Source: Cyanobacteria bacterium UBA2566
GTDB lineage: Bacteria; Cyanobacteriota; Cyanobacteriia; Cyanobacteriales; Desertifilaceae
NCBI GenBank assembly: GCA_002340255.1
Contig: DDLS01000175.1
Location: forward strand, 62,001 to 126,000
Length of the DNA: 64,000 bases
Reading direction: 5' to 3'
Positions 24,601 to 33,402 of this stretch are shown in pieces. The notes under the pieces are model-generated. The model saw nothing but the letters and a program-made list of their open reading frames with translations. It was not told the DNA's origin and did not search any database. The position numbers and the translations under genes were made by a program. Position 1 is the stretch's first letter; the number at the start of each line of letters is the position of its first letter.

Positions 24601-27600
24601 ATGGCAAAAATATCCATAGAGACTTACAATAGAGGGCAATCACAGATATGTTATGAATCAAAAATAACTTTAGATTCACAATCGCTCTGTTTCTGTCTCT
24701 CAAACCAAGTTCCCCTTTGGCATTCATTGTCTGACCGATCGCTGATGATTAAGCAGGAACCTATCTCAGTTAAACCCAATATCCTTGTGGTTGATGATAT
24801 CCCAGCCAACTTGCATTTGTTTGCTAAGATGCTCTCTCAAGAGGGCTATAAGGTGCGATCGGCAGTCACAGGTGCATTGGCAATATCGGGTGCTAAAGCA
24901 ATACCCCCTGACTTAATTTTACTTGACATTCTAATGCCAGAACTTAATGGTTATCAAGTTTGCTCCTTGCTGAAAGCCGATCCCGTAACCCAGGATATCC
25001 CGATTATTTTTATTAGTGCCCTAGGAGAAGAAATCGATAAGGTGAGAGCCTTTGAAGTCGGAGCGGTTGATTATGTGACTAAGCCTTTTCTAAAGTCTGA
25101 GGTGCTTGCCCGGATTGACTATCATGTCAGAGCCTCTCAAACCCGACAAAAACTGCTCACTCAGAATTTACGTCTACAAGAAGAAATTGAATATCGTCAT
25201 TTGATGGAAGCAAAACTGGAGCGCTTTAGCTTTCATCTGAAACAGATCCACCGTTTAGATACATCCCATTATCGCACGATTGAAGCTTTGTTTCGGGATT
25301 ATCTGCAAACGGGATGTTCTATTTTAGGATGTTCGGTTGGCGCGATCGGTCACATAGAAGAGGATCTGTATGTGATTGATGCTGTGGAATCCACCCTGGA
25401 CGGTATCAGTCGATGCTCGAAACTCGACTTTCAAGATACTTATTTAGATTGGGTGATTCGCAGGGAAAAAACCATAACCCATGAACAACCCAATCAAGGG
25501 TCTAGACAACACAAACCCCTCCATTTGGGGAACTACACTTTGGAATCGTTTATTGGTACACCCATTTGGGTACAGGATGAACTTTATGGTGTTTTGGTAT
25601 TTGGGTCAACTCATGATGCCCTAAATACATTAGATACTCAAGCTCAAGAAATTCTAGAGCTAATGGCTCAAGGGTTAGGCAAGTGGATTGGGATTCGACA
25701 AACGGCTCTGAAACGGCAACAGGCAGAAGAGGAGACTCAATTATTACTCAAGGTGACTCAAGCGATTAGCCGATCGCCGGATTTTGAGAGTGCCCTTCAA
25801 TCTGCCCTGGAACATCTCTGTGAAGCCAGCGGTTGGAGCTACGGTGAAGCTTGGCTACCGAGTGATGAGGGTCGCAGTTTAACCCTTAGTCCAGCTTGGT
25901 ACTCCCACAAACAGGAACCGCCAGAGGTCTTGAGTCATTTAGAACGGTTTCGCTTAGTTCGTCAAGGCCAGATTTGGAGGAGTGGAACGGGTTTGCTCGG
26001 GAAAGTTTGGGTAACGGGAAAGGCACAATATGTGCCGGATGTGCCAGAGAAATCGCCGGACATTTGTCAACACAAGGATTTAGCCGCTCTGTGCCATATC
26101 CAGCAAGGGTTGTGGATTCCCATTCTCTCCGTCTCAGCAGAGCAACAGCAAGAAAAAGTTGTCGCAGTGTTGGTGCTATTTCTGTCGGGAATCTCAACCT
26201 TAGATTTTCACCATCAATCCCATCAATTACTGGCCTTTGCTTCGGCAATCGCCTCCCAACTCGGAACTGTAATCCGCCAAAAACAGATTGAAGCCGAGCA
26301 AAGAGCGATGCTCATGGCTATGGATGATGTAGTCATGGTGTATAACCAGGAAGGGATTTGTCTGAAATTCATGACCAATAATCCCTTATTTCTCCAGAAA
26401 CCGCCGGAAAGTAAATTAGATAAAAGCTTGTATGACTGTTTACCCGAAGCCCAAGCAGATGCCCACTTAACGGCTATCCGACAGGCGATCGCCACCCGAG
26501 AAACCCAAACCCTTCAATATCACCTCATGATTGGCGATCAACGGATTTGGTTATCCGCTAAAATTTCCCCCTTATCTCACCAAACCGTCCTGTTAGTCGT
26601 TCGAGATATTACCCCTCTAGAAACCATAACCACCGCCCTTCAACACAGTGAAGCCCGGTTTCAAGCCATTTTTGAACAAGCGGGTATTGGCATATATATT
26701 ACTACTTTAGAGGGCCAGATTTCACAAACCAATGCTGCCTTTGAATCCTTCCTCAACTATACTTCACAAGACCTTCAAAACCTTCAAATTAAAGATATTA
26801 TTCATCCCGATGACTATCAAAACGATCCCAACTTTCAAAATTTATTACTCGGTAGAATTCAATCCTATCAAGTCGAAAAACGCTATATTCACCAAAATGG
26901 GGAGATCAGATGGGGAAGACTGACGGTTTCATCGATTCAAGATAAAGATGAAATCCAGTTTGTTTTTGGCATGGTAGAAGATATCACAGAAACTCATAAA
27001 ATAGAATGGGCACTCAAAGAGAGTGAAAGGCGATATCGGGAACTAATTGAAGTACAAAAAGATGTTTTAATTTGCCGCTGGAAACCCGATACAGAACTCA
27101 CTTTTGTCAATCAATACTTTTGTCATTTTTTCAATCATAATGCTGAAGACTTAATCGGCAAAAAACTTAACTCATGGTTGGTTAATGCCCAGTCAGTCGA
27201 AGAAGTTGAAGATAATATTCTCGAACTCTTAACTACTCTAAATCCCAAAAGTTGGGAATATAAGTATTGCTCAGGGACCGGAGAACATCGATGGTTAAGG
27301 TGGACAAATCAACCCATTGTCGATCGTTGGGGAACTTTAGTTGATATTCAAGCCTTTGGTGTTGATATCACAGCACAAAAGCAACGGGAGTTAGGCTTAA
27401 AGTTGATTGCTGAAGGTATTGCTTCTGCTACTGGCAATGAATTTTTTAATAGTTGTACTCAATATTTAGCTAATGTTTTACAAGTCAAATACGCGTTACT
27501 GGCCAAAGTCTCCGATCCCAAGCTTCGCAAGGTAAATATTTTAGCTTTTTGGAATTCCATAGAATTAGAGAAAATTGATGAGTTTGAGACTCTAGATGCC

Positions 27601-29958
27601 CCTTGCGATCAAATCTTATCTGGAGAATCAGTTTACTATCGAGATGAATTACAAGAAAAATTTGGAAATCATCCACTAATTTCTAGACTAAAAGCCAAAA
27701 GCTATTGGGGTTTACCCTTAAGAAATACCCACCAAGAAATTATTGGTTATCTGGCCATATTAGATACAAGACCATTGGAAATAGACTCCCAAAAGCAAGT
27801 CATTCTCGATATATTCTCAGCCCGAGCAGAAGCAGAATTAGAACGAAAGATTTCTGAAGAGAAATTAGAGAAAATAGCTCAGAAAGAACGGTCTATCGCT
27901 AAAATATTGGCACAGATGCAACCCCTATTAGATCTCGATAAAATATTAAAATCTACCACCCATGAAATCCGAAACCTATTTAATAGCGATCGGGTGGCTG
28001 TTTATCAATTAAACCCAGATTGGAGCGGTCAATTTATTGCTGATTCAGTGGCTTCAGAATGGGATTCTATCGTTGATATAAGAGATCGGTTTTCTGCTTC
28101 TTCCGAATTAATTAATGATGAAAGTTGTGCCATTAAATTCTGGATCGATACTCCAAGTCAATCCCCTCATCCTTTAAGATTGATTGGTTCAGATATCCCT
28201 CCTTATCCTCACTATCAATACCTATGTATAACAGATATTTATCAAGCAGGATTTCAAGTTGAGTATCTAAAATTTATCGAAAAAATACAAGCTAGATCTT
28301 ATCTGATTATTCCCTTATTTTCCTCTCAAAAGCTATGGGGATTATTAGGGATTTATCAAAATAAAAATCCTCGTCAATGGCAAGAAGATGAAATTCAAGT
28401 AGCCATGTATATTGCCCACCAGATTAGTCTGGGAATTCAACAGTTGCAATTAGTGGATCAAATTCAGACCAAATCGGAAGAACTAAAAATTGCTAAAGAT
28501 CGTGCCGATGCTTCTAATCGAGCGAAAAGCTCTTTCTTAGCAAAAATGAGTCATGAATTCCGGACTCCTCTCAATGCAATTTTAGGATTTGCACAAGTTA
28601 TGGGACGTGATGGATCGTTATCTTCTATTCAGCAAGAACAACTCAAAATAATTAATCAAAGTGGCGAACATCTACTTAACTTAATCAATGATGTCTTACA
28701 AATGTCTAAAATAGAGTCTGGAAAAATCTCCTTGAATTATACTCATTTTGATTTACTCAAAAGTGTAGAGAAGCTTAAAAATATATTACAGCTTAAAGCT
28801 CGTCTTAAAGGGTTAGAACTGAAAATAAAAGTTGAAGATAAAGTCTCTCAATATATGTATGGAGACGAAAATAAATTAGGACAAGTCCTCCTAAATTTGG
28901 TGGATAATAGTATTAAATTTACCCCTCAAGGTTCAGTTACCCTAGAAGTCATGCTATCGGATACATTAGCAAGCGATCCCAATCAACATACTCTCCGGTT
29001 TAGTGTGGCTGATACGGGGATCGGTATTGCTCCTGAAAATATTGAAGTTTTGTTTAAACCGTTTGTCCAAAGTAAGGGATTAACTCTAATTTCTGATTCT
29101 GGGCATAACGATCAAGAAGGAACAGGATTAGGATTAGCGATCAGTCAACACTTTGTTGAATTAATGGGAGGTCAATTAAAGGTAAACTCGACTCTGGGGA
29201 TAGGGAGTACCTTCTTTTTTGAGATTCCCTTGCAGCTAGGACAAGCTGAATCTATTATTTCTATTCATCCTCTACAAGCGATCATTGGATTAGCTCCAGA
29301 TCAACCGGTTTATCGCATCTTAGTTGTTGATGATGAACGGGATCAGTGCTTATTGATGTTGCATTTATTAAGTCATGTGGGCTTTGAAGTTCAGACTGCC
29401 CAAAATGGTAAAGAAGCGATCGCCATTTGGCAAAGTTGGCAACCCCATCTGATCCTCATGGATATGCGGATGCCTGTCCTTAATGGCTTAGATGCAACTC
29501 ATCAGATTAAGGCGACTATCCAAGGTCAAGCCACCGTGGTGATGGCACTTACCGCTCATGCCTTTCAGGACGATCGAGAACAGGTTTTAGCGGCTGGATG
29601 TGATGATTTTATCAGCAAACCCTTTCAAGGAGATATGCTATTAGAGAAAATTGCTCATCATTTAGGCGTTCGGTATCTGTATGAAACCGGTTCCCTAGAG
29701 TCAACGGTTGAACCCATGGACACCAAACCGACTCCACCGACGATCGCCTCAATCGGAGATTTAGCGTGGCCAACCTTATCATCGGAGAGCTTATGGGCCC
29801 TTCATCAACATGCTATTGAAGCCGATCATGAATCTATTCTCGATCTCACCAGTGAAATTGAAGATGTACAAATTTCCCAGTGGTTAATGACACGAGTCAA
29901 TAACTTTGAGTTTGAACGGATTTGTGAGGCGATCGCTCCCTTTCTCACCTCTACATAA
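24601..29958 (+). CDS. Large multi-sensor hybrid histidine kinase (REC-GAF-PAS-GAF-HK-REC)
   Basis: A 1785-residue soluble kinase. Receiver 1 (about 60-180) has D109 (LILLDILMP). Two GAF-like domains follow (~215-360, ~375-560), then three PAS segments (~570-945, with HPDDYQNDPNF in the middle one) and two more GAF domains (~945-1280). HisKA H1318 lies in AKMSHEFRTPLN. The ATPase domain has LVDNSIKFTP, DTGIGIA and GTGLGLAIS; receiver 2 has D1621 (LILMDMRMP). The last GAF resembles cyanobacteriochrome GAFs but lacks the chromophore cysteine. The first ~48 residues look atypical, so the ATG at 24745 (MIKQEPISV) may be the true start. It is divergent from the two-kinase operon. Confidence 0.88.
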   Translation: MAKISIETYNRGQSQICYESKITLDSQSLCFCLSNQVPLWHSLSDRSLMIKQEPISVKPNILVVDDIPANLHLFAKMLSQEGYKVRSAVTGALAISGAKAIPPDLILLDILMPELNGYQVCSLLKADPVTQDIPIIFISALGEEIDKVRAFEVGAVDYVTKPFLKSEVLARIDYHVRASQTRQKLLTQNLRLQEEIEYRHLMEAKLERFSFHLKQIHRLDTSHYRTIEALFRDYLQTGCSILGCSVGAIGHIEEDLYVIDAVESTLDGISRCSKLDFQDTYLDWVIRREKTITHEQPNQGSRQHKPLHLGNYTLESFIGTPIWVQDELYGVLVFGSTHDALNTLDTQAQEILELMAQGLGKWIGIRQTALKRQQAEEETQLLLKVTQAISRSPDFESALQSALEHLCEASGWSYGEAWLPSDEGRSLTLSPAWYSHKQEPPEVLSHLERFRLVRQGQIWRSGTGLLGKVWVTGKAQYVPDVPEKSPDICQHKDLAALCHIQQGLWIPILSVSAEQQQEKVVAVLVLFLSGISTLDFHHQSHQLLAFASAIASQLGTVIRQKQIEAEQRAMLMAMDDVVMVYNQEGICLKFMTNNPLFLQKPPESKLDKSLYDCLPEAQADAHLTAIRQAIATRETQTLQYHLMIGDQRIWLSAKISPLSHQTVLLVVRDITPLETITTALQHSEARFQAIFEQAGIGIYITTLEGQISQTNAAFESFLNYTSQDLQNLQIKDIIHPDDYQNDPNFQNLLLGRIQSYQVEKRYIHQNGEIRWGRLTVSSIQDKDEIQFVFGMVEDITETHKIEWALKESERRYRELIEVQKDVLICRWKPDTELTFVNQYFCHFFNHNAEDLIGKKLNSWLVNAQSVEEVEDNILELLTTLNPKSWEYKYCSGTGEHRWLRWTNQPIVDRWGTLVDIQAFGVDITAQKQRELGLKLIAEGIASATGNEFFNSCTQYLANVLQVKYALLAKVSDPKLRKVNILAFWNSIELEKIDEFETLDAPCDQILSGESVYYRDELQEKFGNHPLISRLKAKSYWGLPLRNTHQEIIGYLAILDTRPLEIDSQKQVILDIFSARAEAELERKISEEKLEKIAQKERSIAKILAQMQPLLDLDKILKSTTHEIRNLFNSDRVAVYQLNPDWSGQFIADSVASEWDSIVDIRDRFSASSELINDESCAIKFWIDTPSQSPHPLRLIGSDIPPYPHYQYLCITDIYQAGFQVEYLKFIEKIQARSYLIIPLFSSQKLWGLLGIYQNKNPRQWQEDEIQVAMYIAHQISLGIQQLQLVDQIQTKSEELKIAKDRADASNRAKSSFLAKMSHEFRTPLNAILGFAQVMGRDGSLSSIQQEQLKIINQSGEHLLNLINDVLQMSKIESGKISLNYTHFDLLKSVEKLKNILQLKARLKGLELKIKVEDKVSQYMYGDENKLGQVLLNLVDNSIKFTPQGSVTLEVMLSDTLASDPNQHTLRFSVADTGIGIAPENIEVLFKPFVQSKGLTLISDSGHNDQEGTGLGLAISQHFVELMGGQLKVNSTLGIGSTFFFEIPLQLGQAESIISIHPLQAIIGLAPDQPVYRILVVDDERDQCLLMLHLLSHVGFEVQTAQNGKEAIAIWQSWQPHLILMDMRMPVLNGLDATHQIKATIQGQATVVMALTAHAFQDDREQVLAAGCDDFISKPFQGDMLLEKIAHHLGVRYLYETGSLESTVEPMDTKPTPPTIASIGDLAWPTLSSESLWALHQHAIEADHESILDLTSEIEDVQISQWLMTRVNNFEFERICEAIAPFLTST

Positions 29959-29978
29959 TACCTTCGCCAAAATTAATC

Positions 29979-31157
29979 TTATTTGAGCTGTGTCTGTCTC
30001 CTACGGCGATCGTCCAGAGACACCACCTGCGCTTGACGACTCTCTCTAGCCACTCGCACCAATAACCCCGCAGATAACAGACTGGCAATCATCGAATTCC
30101 CCCCATAACTAAACATCGGTAAGGGTAAACCAGTCGTTGGTAATGCTCCAGTCGCCACCCCAATATTAATCAATGATTGTCCCACCAGCAGAAAAGTCGC
30201 ACCGATCGCAATTAAACGATGAAACTTATCCGTACATTTGAGCGCAACCACCAACCCTAGAGTGGCATACACCCCCAGCATAAGTAACAACAGTAGACTG
30301 CCGACAAAGCCAAATTCCTCAGCATAGACTGCAAAAATAAAATCCGTGTACTGAATGGGTAAATAGAACCATTTTTGTTGAGAGAGTCCTAACCCACTTC
30401 CCCAAAACCCTCCTGAGCCGATCGCCATCAAACTTTGAGTTAATTGATAACCATTCTCCATCGGATCGGCCCAAGGATCTAAAAACGTCATAATCCGCTG
30501 CCGTTGATACTCATTAATGCTCAAGCTCAACATCCCCAAACCCAATCCTACTCCCCCAGTTGTGAGCAAGGAGCGATAGGGTAAACCCGAAGCCACGGCG
30601 ATCGCAAACAACGTCATCCCACAAAACGTCGCCGTACTCAGGTTCGGTTGCAGCAAAATCCCCACCAACACAGCCCCAAAAATTCCCAACCATCGCCAGC
30701 GAATTGCCGGTTTCAACGACGGCCATAAACCAAACACTTGCGCCCCTTGCAGAACCAAAAATGGCTTAATTAACTCCGAAGGTTGTATCGGAAACGCCCC
30801 CAAAGATAACCAACGAGTGGCCCCATTAATCGTTATTCCCAATCCAGGAATCACCGTCACCCCAATCAATCCCAGAAACAGCAGTAGAAACCATTGGGCA
30901 ACTCTCATCAACGATTTCAACGGCGTATGAACCATGAAATTAAACCCCACACAGCCCAAAACAGCCCAAGCCATCTGCCGCTTTACATAATAAAACCCAT
31001 CCTCATAGTAGCTATTCGCCAGGGGATAGGATGCAGAAAACAGAATCATCAACCCAACCGACAACCAAAGGAATGTTAACCACCGCAATAGTCTGGCTTC
31101 TATTGCCCATTCCTTCACCGAGGGGTCAATCAAAAGAATTAACTGTTGGAACTTCAA
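29979..31157 (-). CDS. ftsW: Peptidoglycan glycosyltransferase FtsW
   Basis: A 392-residue SEDS-family membrane protein with about ten helices. Conserved pieces are GINGATRWLSLG-like NGATRWLSLGAFPIQPSE, LLQPNLSTA, GSGGFWGSGLGLSQQKWFYL and IQYTDFIFAVYAEEFG. SEDS proteins polymerise lipid II into glycan strands with a partner PBP; FtsW acts at the division septum and RodA in elongation. The N-terminal cytoplasmic extension and the motif spelling fit FtsW better than RodA. The gene is alone, downstream of nothing obviously related, and ends 20 bp from the convergent large kinase gene. Confidence 0.88.
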   Translation of the reverse strand: MKFQQLILLIDPSVKEWAIEARLLRWLTFLWLSVGLMILFSASYPLANSYYEDGFYYVKRQMAWAVLGCVGFNFMVHTPLKSLMRVAQWFLLLFLGLIGVTVIPGLGITINGATRWLSLGAFPIQPSELIKPFLVLQGAQVFGLWPSLKPAIRWRWLGIFGAVLVGILLQPNLSTATFCGMTLFAIAVASGLPYRSLLTTGGVGLGLGMLSLSINEYQRQRIMTFLDPWADPMENGYQLTQSLMAIGSGGFWGSGLGLSQQKWFYLPIQYTDFIFAVYAEEFGFVGSLLLLLMLGVYATLGLVVALKCTDKFHRLIAIGATFLLVGQSLINIGVATGALPTTGLPLPMFSYGGNSMIASLLSAGLLVRVARESRQAQVVSLDDRRRRQTQLK

Positions 31158-31305
31158 GGACTGTTGTTATAGAGCTTCGTGCTGGGGAACAAAGAACTGG
31201 GAATAGGGAATAGCTTGGGGTACAGGCACAAATGAAAATTAGACCCTACTCCACAGGTAGAGGAAGCTACTGTATCCACCCAATTCTCTCTGGACTCTAA
31301 CAAAC

Positions 31306-31348
31306 AACAAAGCAAAAGTAAAGCTTTAACCCTTACTTTTGCTTTGTT
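31306..31348 (-). terminator. Terminator of the apc operon
   Basis: A 16-bp perfect stem (AACAAAGCAAAAGTAA with TTACTTTTGCTTTGTT) around an 11-base loop lies 66 bp past the apcC stop. On the minus strand it is followed by a T-rich stretch (TGTTTGTT). It would end apcC transcripts; the symmetry could also act on the other strand. Confidence 0.7.
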
Positions 31349-31413
31349 AGAAAACTCTTGTGCAGGTTTTGTCAACAGGGAAAACCCTCATCCGGAGCGC
31401 AACTGATACAGAA

Positions 31414-31617
31414 TTAGATCAAACCAGCGTTGGTTCCCACTTTACCCGTAGCCAACTCCACTTTGAGGATTTTGCCACCCATTTTCATAATTCGCTGTTG
31501 TTCGCGAAACCAATTATCATAAGGAACCAACTTTGTGAAGTAGGTATTTTGAAGTTCTCGTTGCGTCCGAATTCTGCTTAAACTGGGCACACAAGCCGTT
31601 ACCTTAAACATCCGCAT
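31414..31617 (-). CDS. apcC: Allophycocyanin small core linker (LC7.8)
   Basis: The 67-residue protein is the classic phycobilisome core linker: MRMFKVTACVPSLSRIRTQ, then NTYFTKLVPYDNWFREQQR and a C-terminal GGKILKVELATGK. It sits inside terminal allophycocyanin trimers of the core cylinders and tunes their absorption. It is the third gene after apcA and apcB on the same strand. The 240-bp apcB-apcC gap could hold an attenuator (short complementary ACTCC/GGAGT near 31808), which would fit the lower stoichiometry of the linker. Confidence 0.95.
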   Translation of the reverse strand: MRMFKVTACVPSLSRIRTQRELQNTYFTKLVPYDNWFREQQRIMKMGGKILKVELATGKVGTNAGLI

Positions 31618-31860
31618 GGGCTAATCTCTCCTAATTGTGATTCAAAAATGCAGAAAAAATGGTATTAAAACCTTTTTACTTTACCCTCCAAAGTCTGGGA
31701 GTCAAGAGCCAATTCTAGACCATTGCGATCGGCTATTAATCACCGAGACAAACCCTTTCCATAGATTAGGCTTGTAACGGTCTAGGACTTACCCTAGACT
31801 TCCCAGACTCCACTTCTGAAGGGAGTTGATAAAGTACCACCTTCAGTTGAAGCACTTAGC

Positions 31861-32346
31861 CTAGCTTAAGCCAGAGCAGATGTAATCGAAGTAAACGCCC
31901 ATTTCTTTACCAGCGTCAACACCAACTAAGCTAGCCGTAACATCTTTCATAGATTGGATGGCTTGAACCGTGGAACCGATGGGAACACCCAAAGAGTTGT
32001 AGGTTTCTTTCAAACCATTGAGAACCCGCTCATCTAAGATAGAAGGATCTCCAGCCAACATTGCATAGGTGGCATAACGCAGGTAGTAATCCAAATCACG
32101 GATACAAGCAGCGTAGCGACGGGTGGTGTACATATTACCACCAGGACGAGTGGTATCAGAGTACAGCAGAGACTTAGCGACTGCTTCTTTCACAATGGTA
32201 GAAGCATTAGCACTAATTGCCGTAGCTGCACGAACCCGCAGCTCACCTGTTTGGAAGTAGCCTTTGAGCTTGTCTAGAGCGGAAGTATCAAGGTACTTAC
32301 CTTGAACGTCAGAAGAATTGATAACAGCAGTAATTGCGTCTTGCAT
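31861..32346 (-). CDS. apcB: Allophycocyanin beta subunit
   Basis: 161 residues of the phycobiliprotein fold. C81 in RRYAACIRDLDYYLRYATY is the phycocyanobilin attachment site and N71 (GGNMYTTRR) is the asparagine that is methylated in beta subunits. It forms the (alpha-beta)3 trimer of the phycobilisome core with ApcA. The gene lies 85 bp after apcA and is co-oriented with it, in the usual apcABC order. Confidence 0.97.
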   Translation of the reverse strand: MQDAITAVINSSDVQGKYLDTSALDKLKGYFQTGELRVRAATAISANASTIVKEAVAKSLLYSDTTRPGGNMYTTRRYAACIRDLDYYLRYATYAMLAGDPSILDERVLNGLKETYNSLGVPIGSTVQAIQSMKDVTASLVGVDAGKEMGVYFDYICSGLS

Positions 32347-32431
32347 GGTTGTGTTCTTGATGAAGTTACTTAAAATGGTCAGTTGTAGTTAATGCTCAAA
32401 ACCTGAGCCTTGGCTAAAACTTGGGTGAAGT

Positions 32432-32917
32432 CTAGGTCAGACCACCTTTGACATAATCGAAGTAAGAACCGGCTTCATTTGCATCTTCACCTGACATCAG
32501 GGAAGTTGCGACAGCTTTCATGCAACTAACACTTTCAGCCACTGCATCTATGGAAGTGCCCAGAGATTTGTACATCTCTTTTGCACCAACCAAACCGATT
32601 TCTTCGATGGGGGTGACATCACCAGCCACGATTCCATAGGTAATTAGACGCAGGTAGTAGTCCATGTCCCGCAGGCAGGTTGCGGTCATTTCATCGCCAT
32701 AAGCATTTCCACCAGGAGAAACCACATCCGGGCGTTTTTGGAAGAGTTGGTCACCAGCTTCCTTAACAATGCGCTCGCGGGAGTCAGTGAGGATTTGGGC
32801 AATCCGTAAACGTTGCTCACCAGATGTTACAAAAGCTTTGATCCGATCCAGTTCGCCTGGGCTGAGATAACGAGCTTCAGCATCAGCATTCACGATGGAC
32901 TTCGTGACGATACTCAT
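32432..32917 (-). CDS. apcA: Allophycocyanin alpha subunit
   Basis: 161 residues, starting MSIVTKSIVNADAEARYLSPGE (first part of the conserved N terminus). The chromophore cysteine is C81 in MTATCLRDMDYYLR. It pairs with ApcB in the core trimer that passes energy to the terminal emitters. The gene is separated from apcE by a long leader/promoter region, so it probably has its own strong promoter as in other cyanobacteria. Confidence 0.97.
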   Translation of the reverse strand: MSIVTKSIVNADAEARYLSPGELDRIKAFVTSGEQRLRIAQILTDSRERIVKEAGDQLFQKRPDVVSPGGNAYGDEMTATCLRDMDYYLRLITYGIVAGDVTPIEEIGLVGAKEMYKSLGTSIDAVAESVSCMKAVATSLMSGEDANEAGSYFDYVKGGLT

Positions 32918-33402
32918 GTTGTGGAGTCCTCCAAAATAGAAATTGTCACCAATTGGGTCTTATATAGATGGCTTGCGCCAAAGGGTCTGAGTCTAATTGT
33001 GTTGCAACTTCGGTTATGAACTTGCTTTTTTTAAGAGACCTTGGCATAGCTCAAGGAAATTAGCTTAAAAACACAGAGTTTGACTCAGCGATCGCCGGAC
33101 ATTAACCGCCGATATAACTCATTGGTTTTATATCCGTCCGAACTTATTGTCAGGCATGGAGTTCACATCCTAAATCACTTCTTAATATTTTTTAACATTT
33201 ACCCTCATTTTGACCTCTTCTCTCATCCGGTTAGCATAGGTATTTAAGACCATTCAACTATGCTTCGATCGGTTGTTACAAAGCTTCACTATTTTTCCCA
33301 TAAACCACAAAGTCCATCAGGGATTGAGCCTTAACTCTTCCCCAATGGACACCCCTCTCACCCTCTAGGGGGATTGAGTTCAAATTTCAACCTCGATTGT
33401 CG
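32918..33402 (-). promoter_or_regulatory. apcE-apcA intergenic region
   Basis: This 485-bp stretch has no plausible gene. It must hold the end of apcE transcription and the promoter and leader of apcABC. No clear stem with a T-run was found after apcE. I can point to no specific motif with confidence. Confidence 0.4.

Noticed and set aside
30514..30726. Minus-strand 70-codon frame inside ftsW
   Set aside because: It is a frame shadow of the SEDS protein gene.
33345..33400. Possible terminator after apcE
   Set aside because: Only a weak CCCTCTAG/CTAGGGGG-like symmetry is present, without a convincing stem or T-run.
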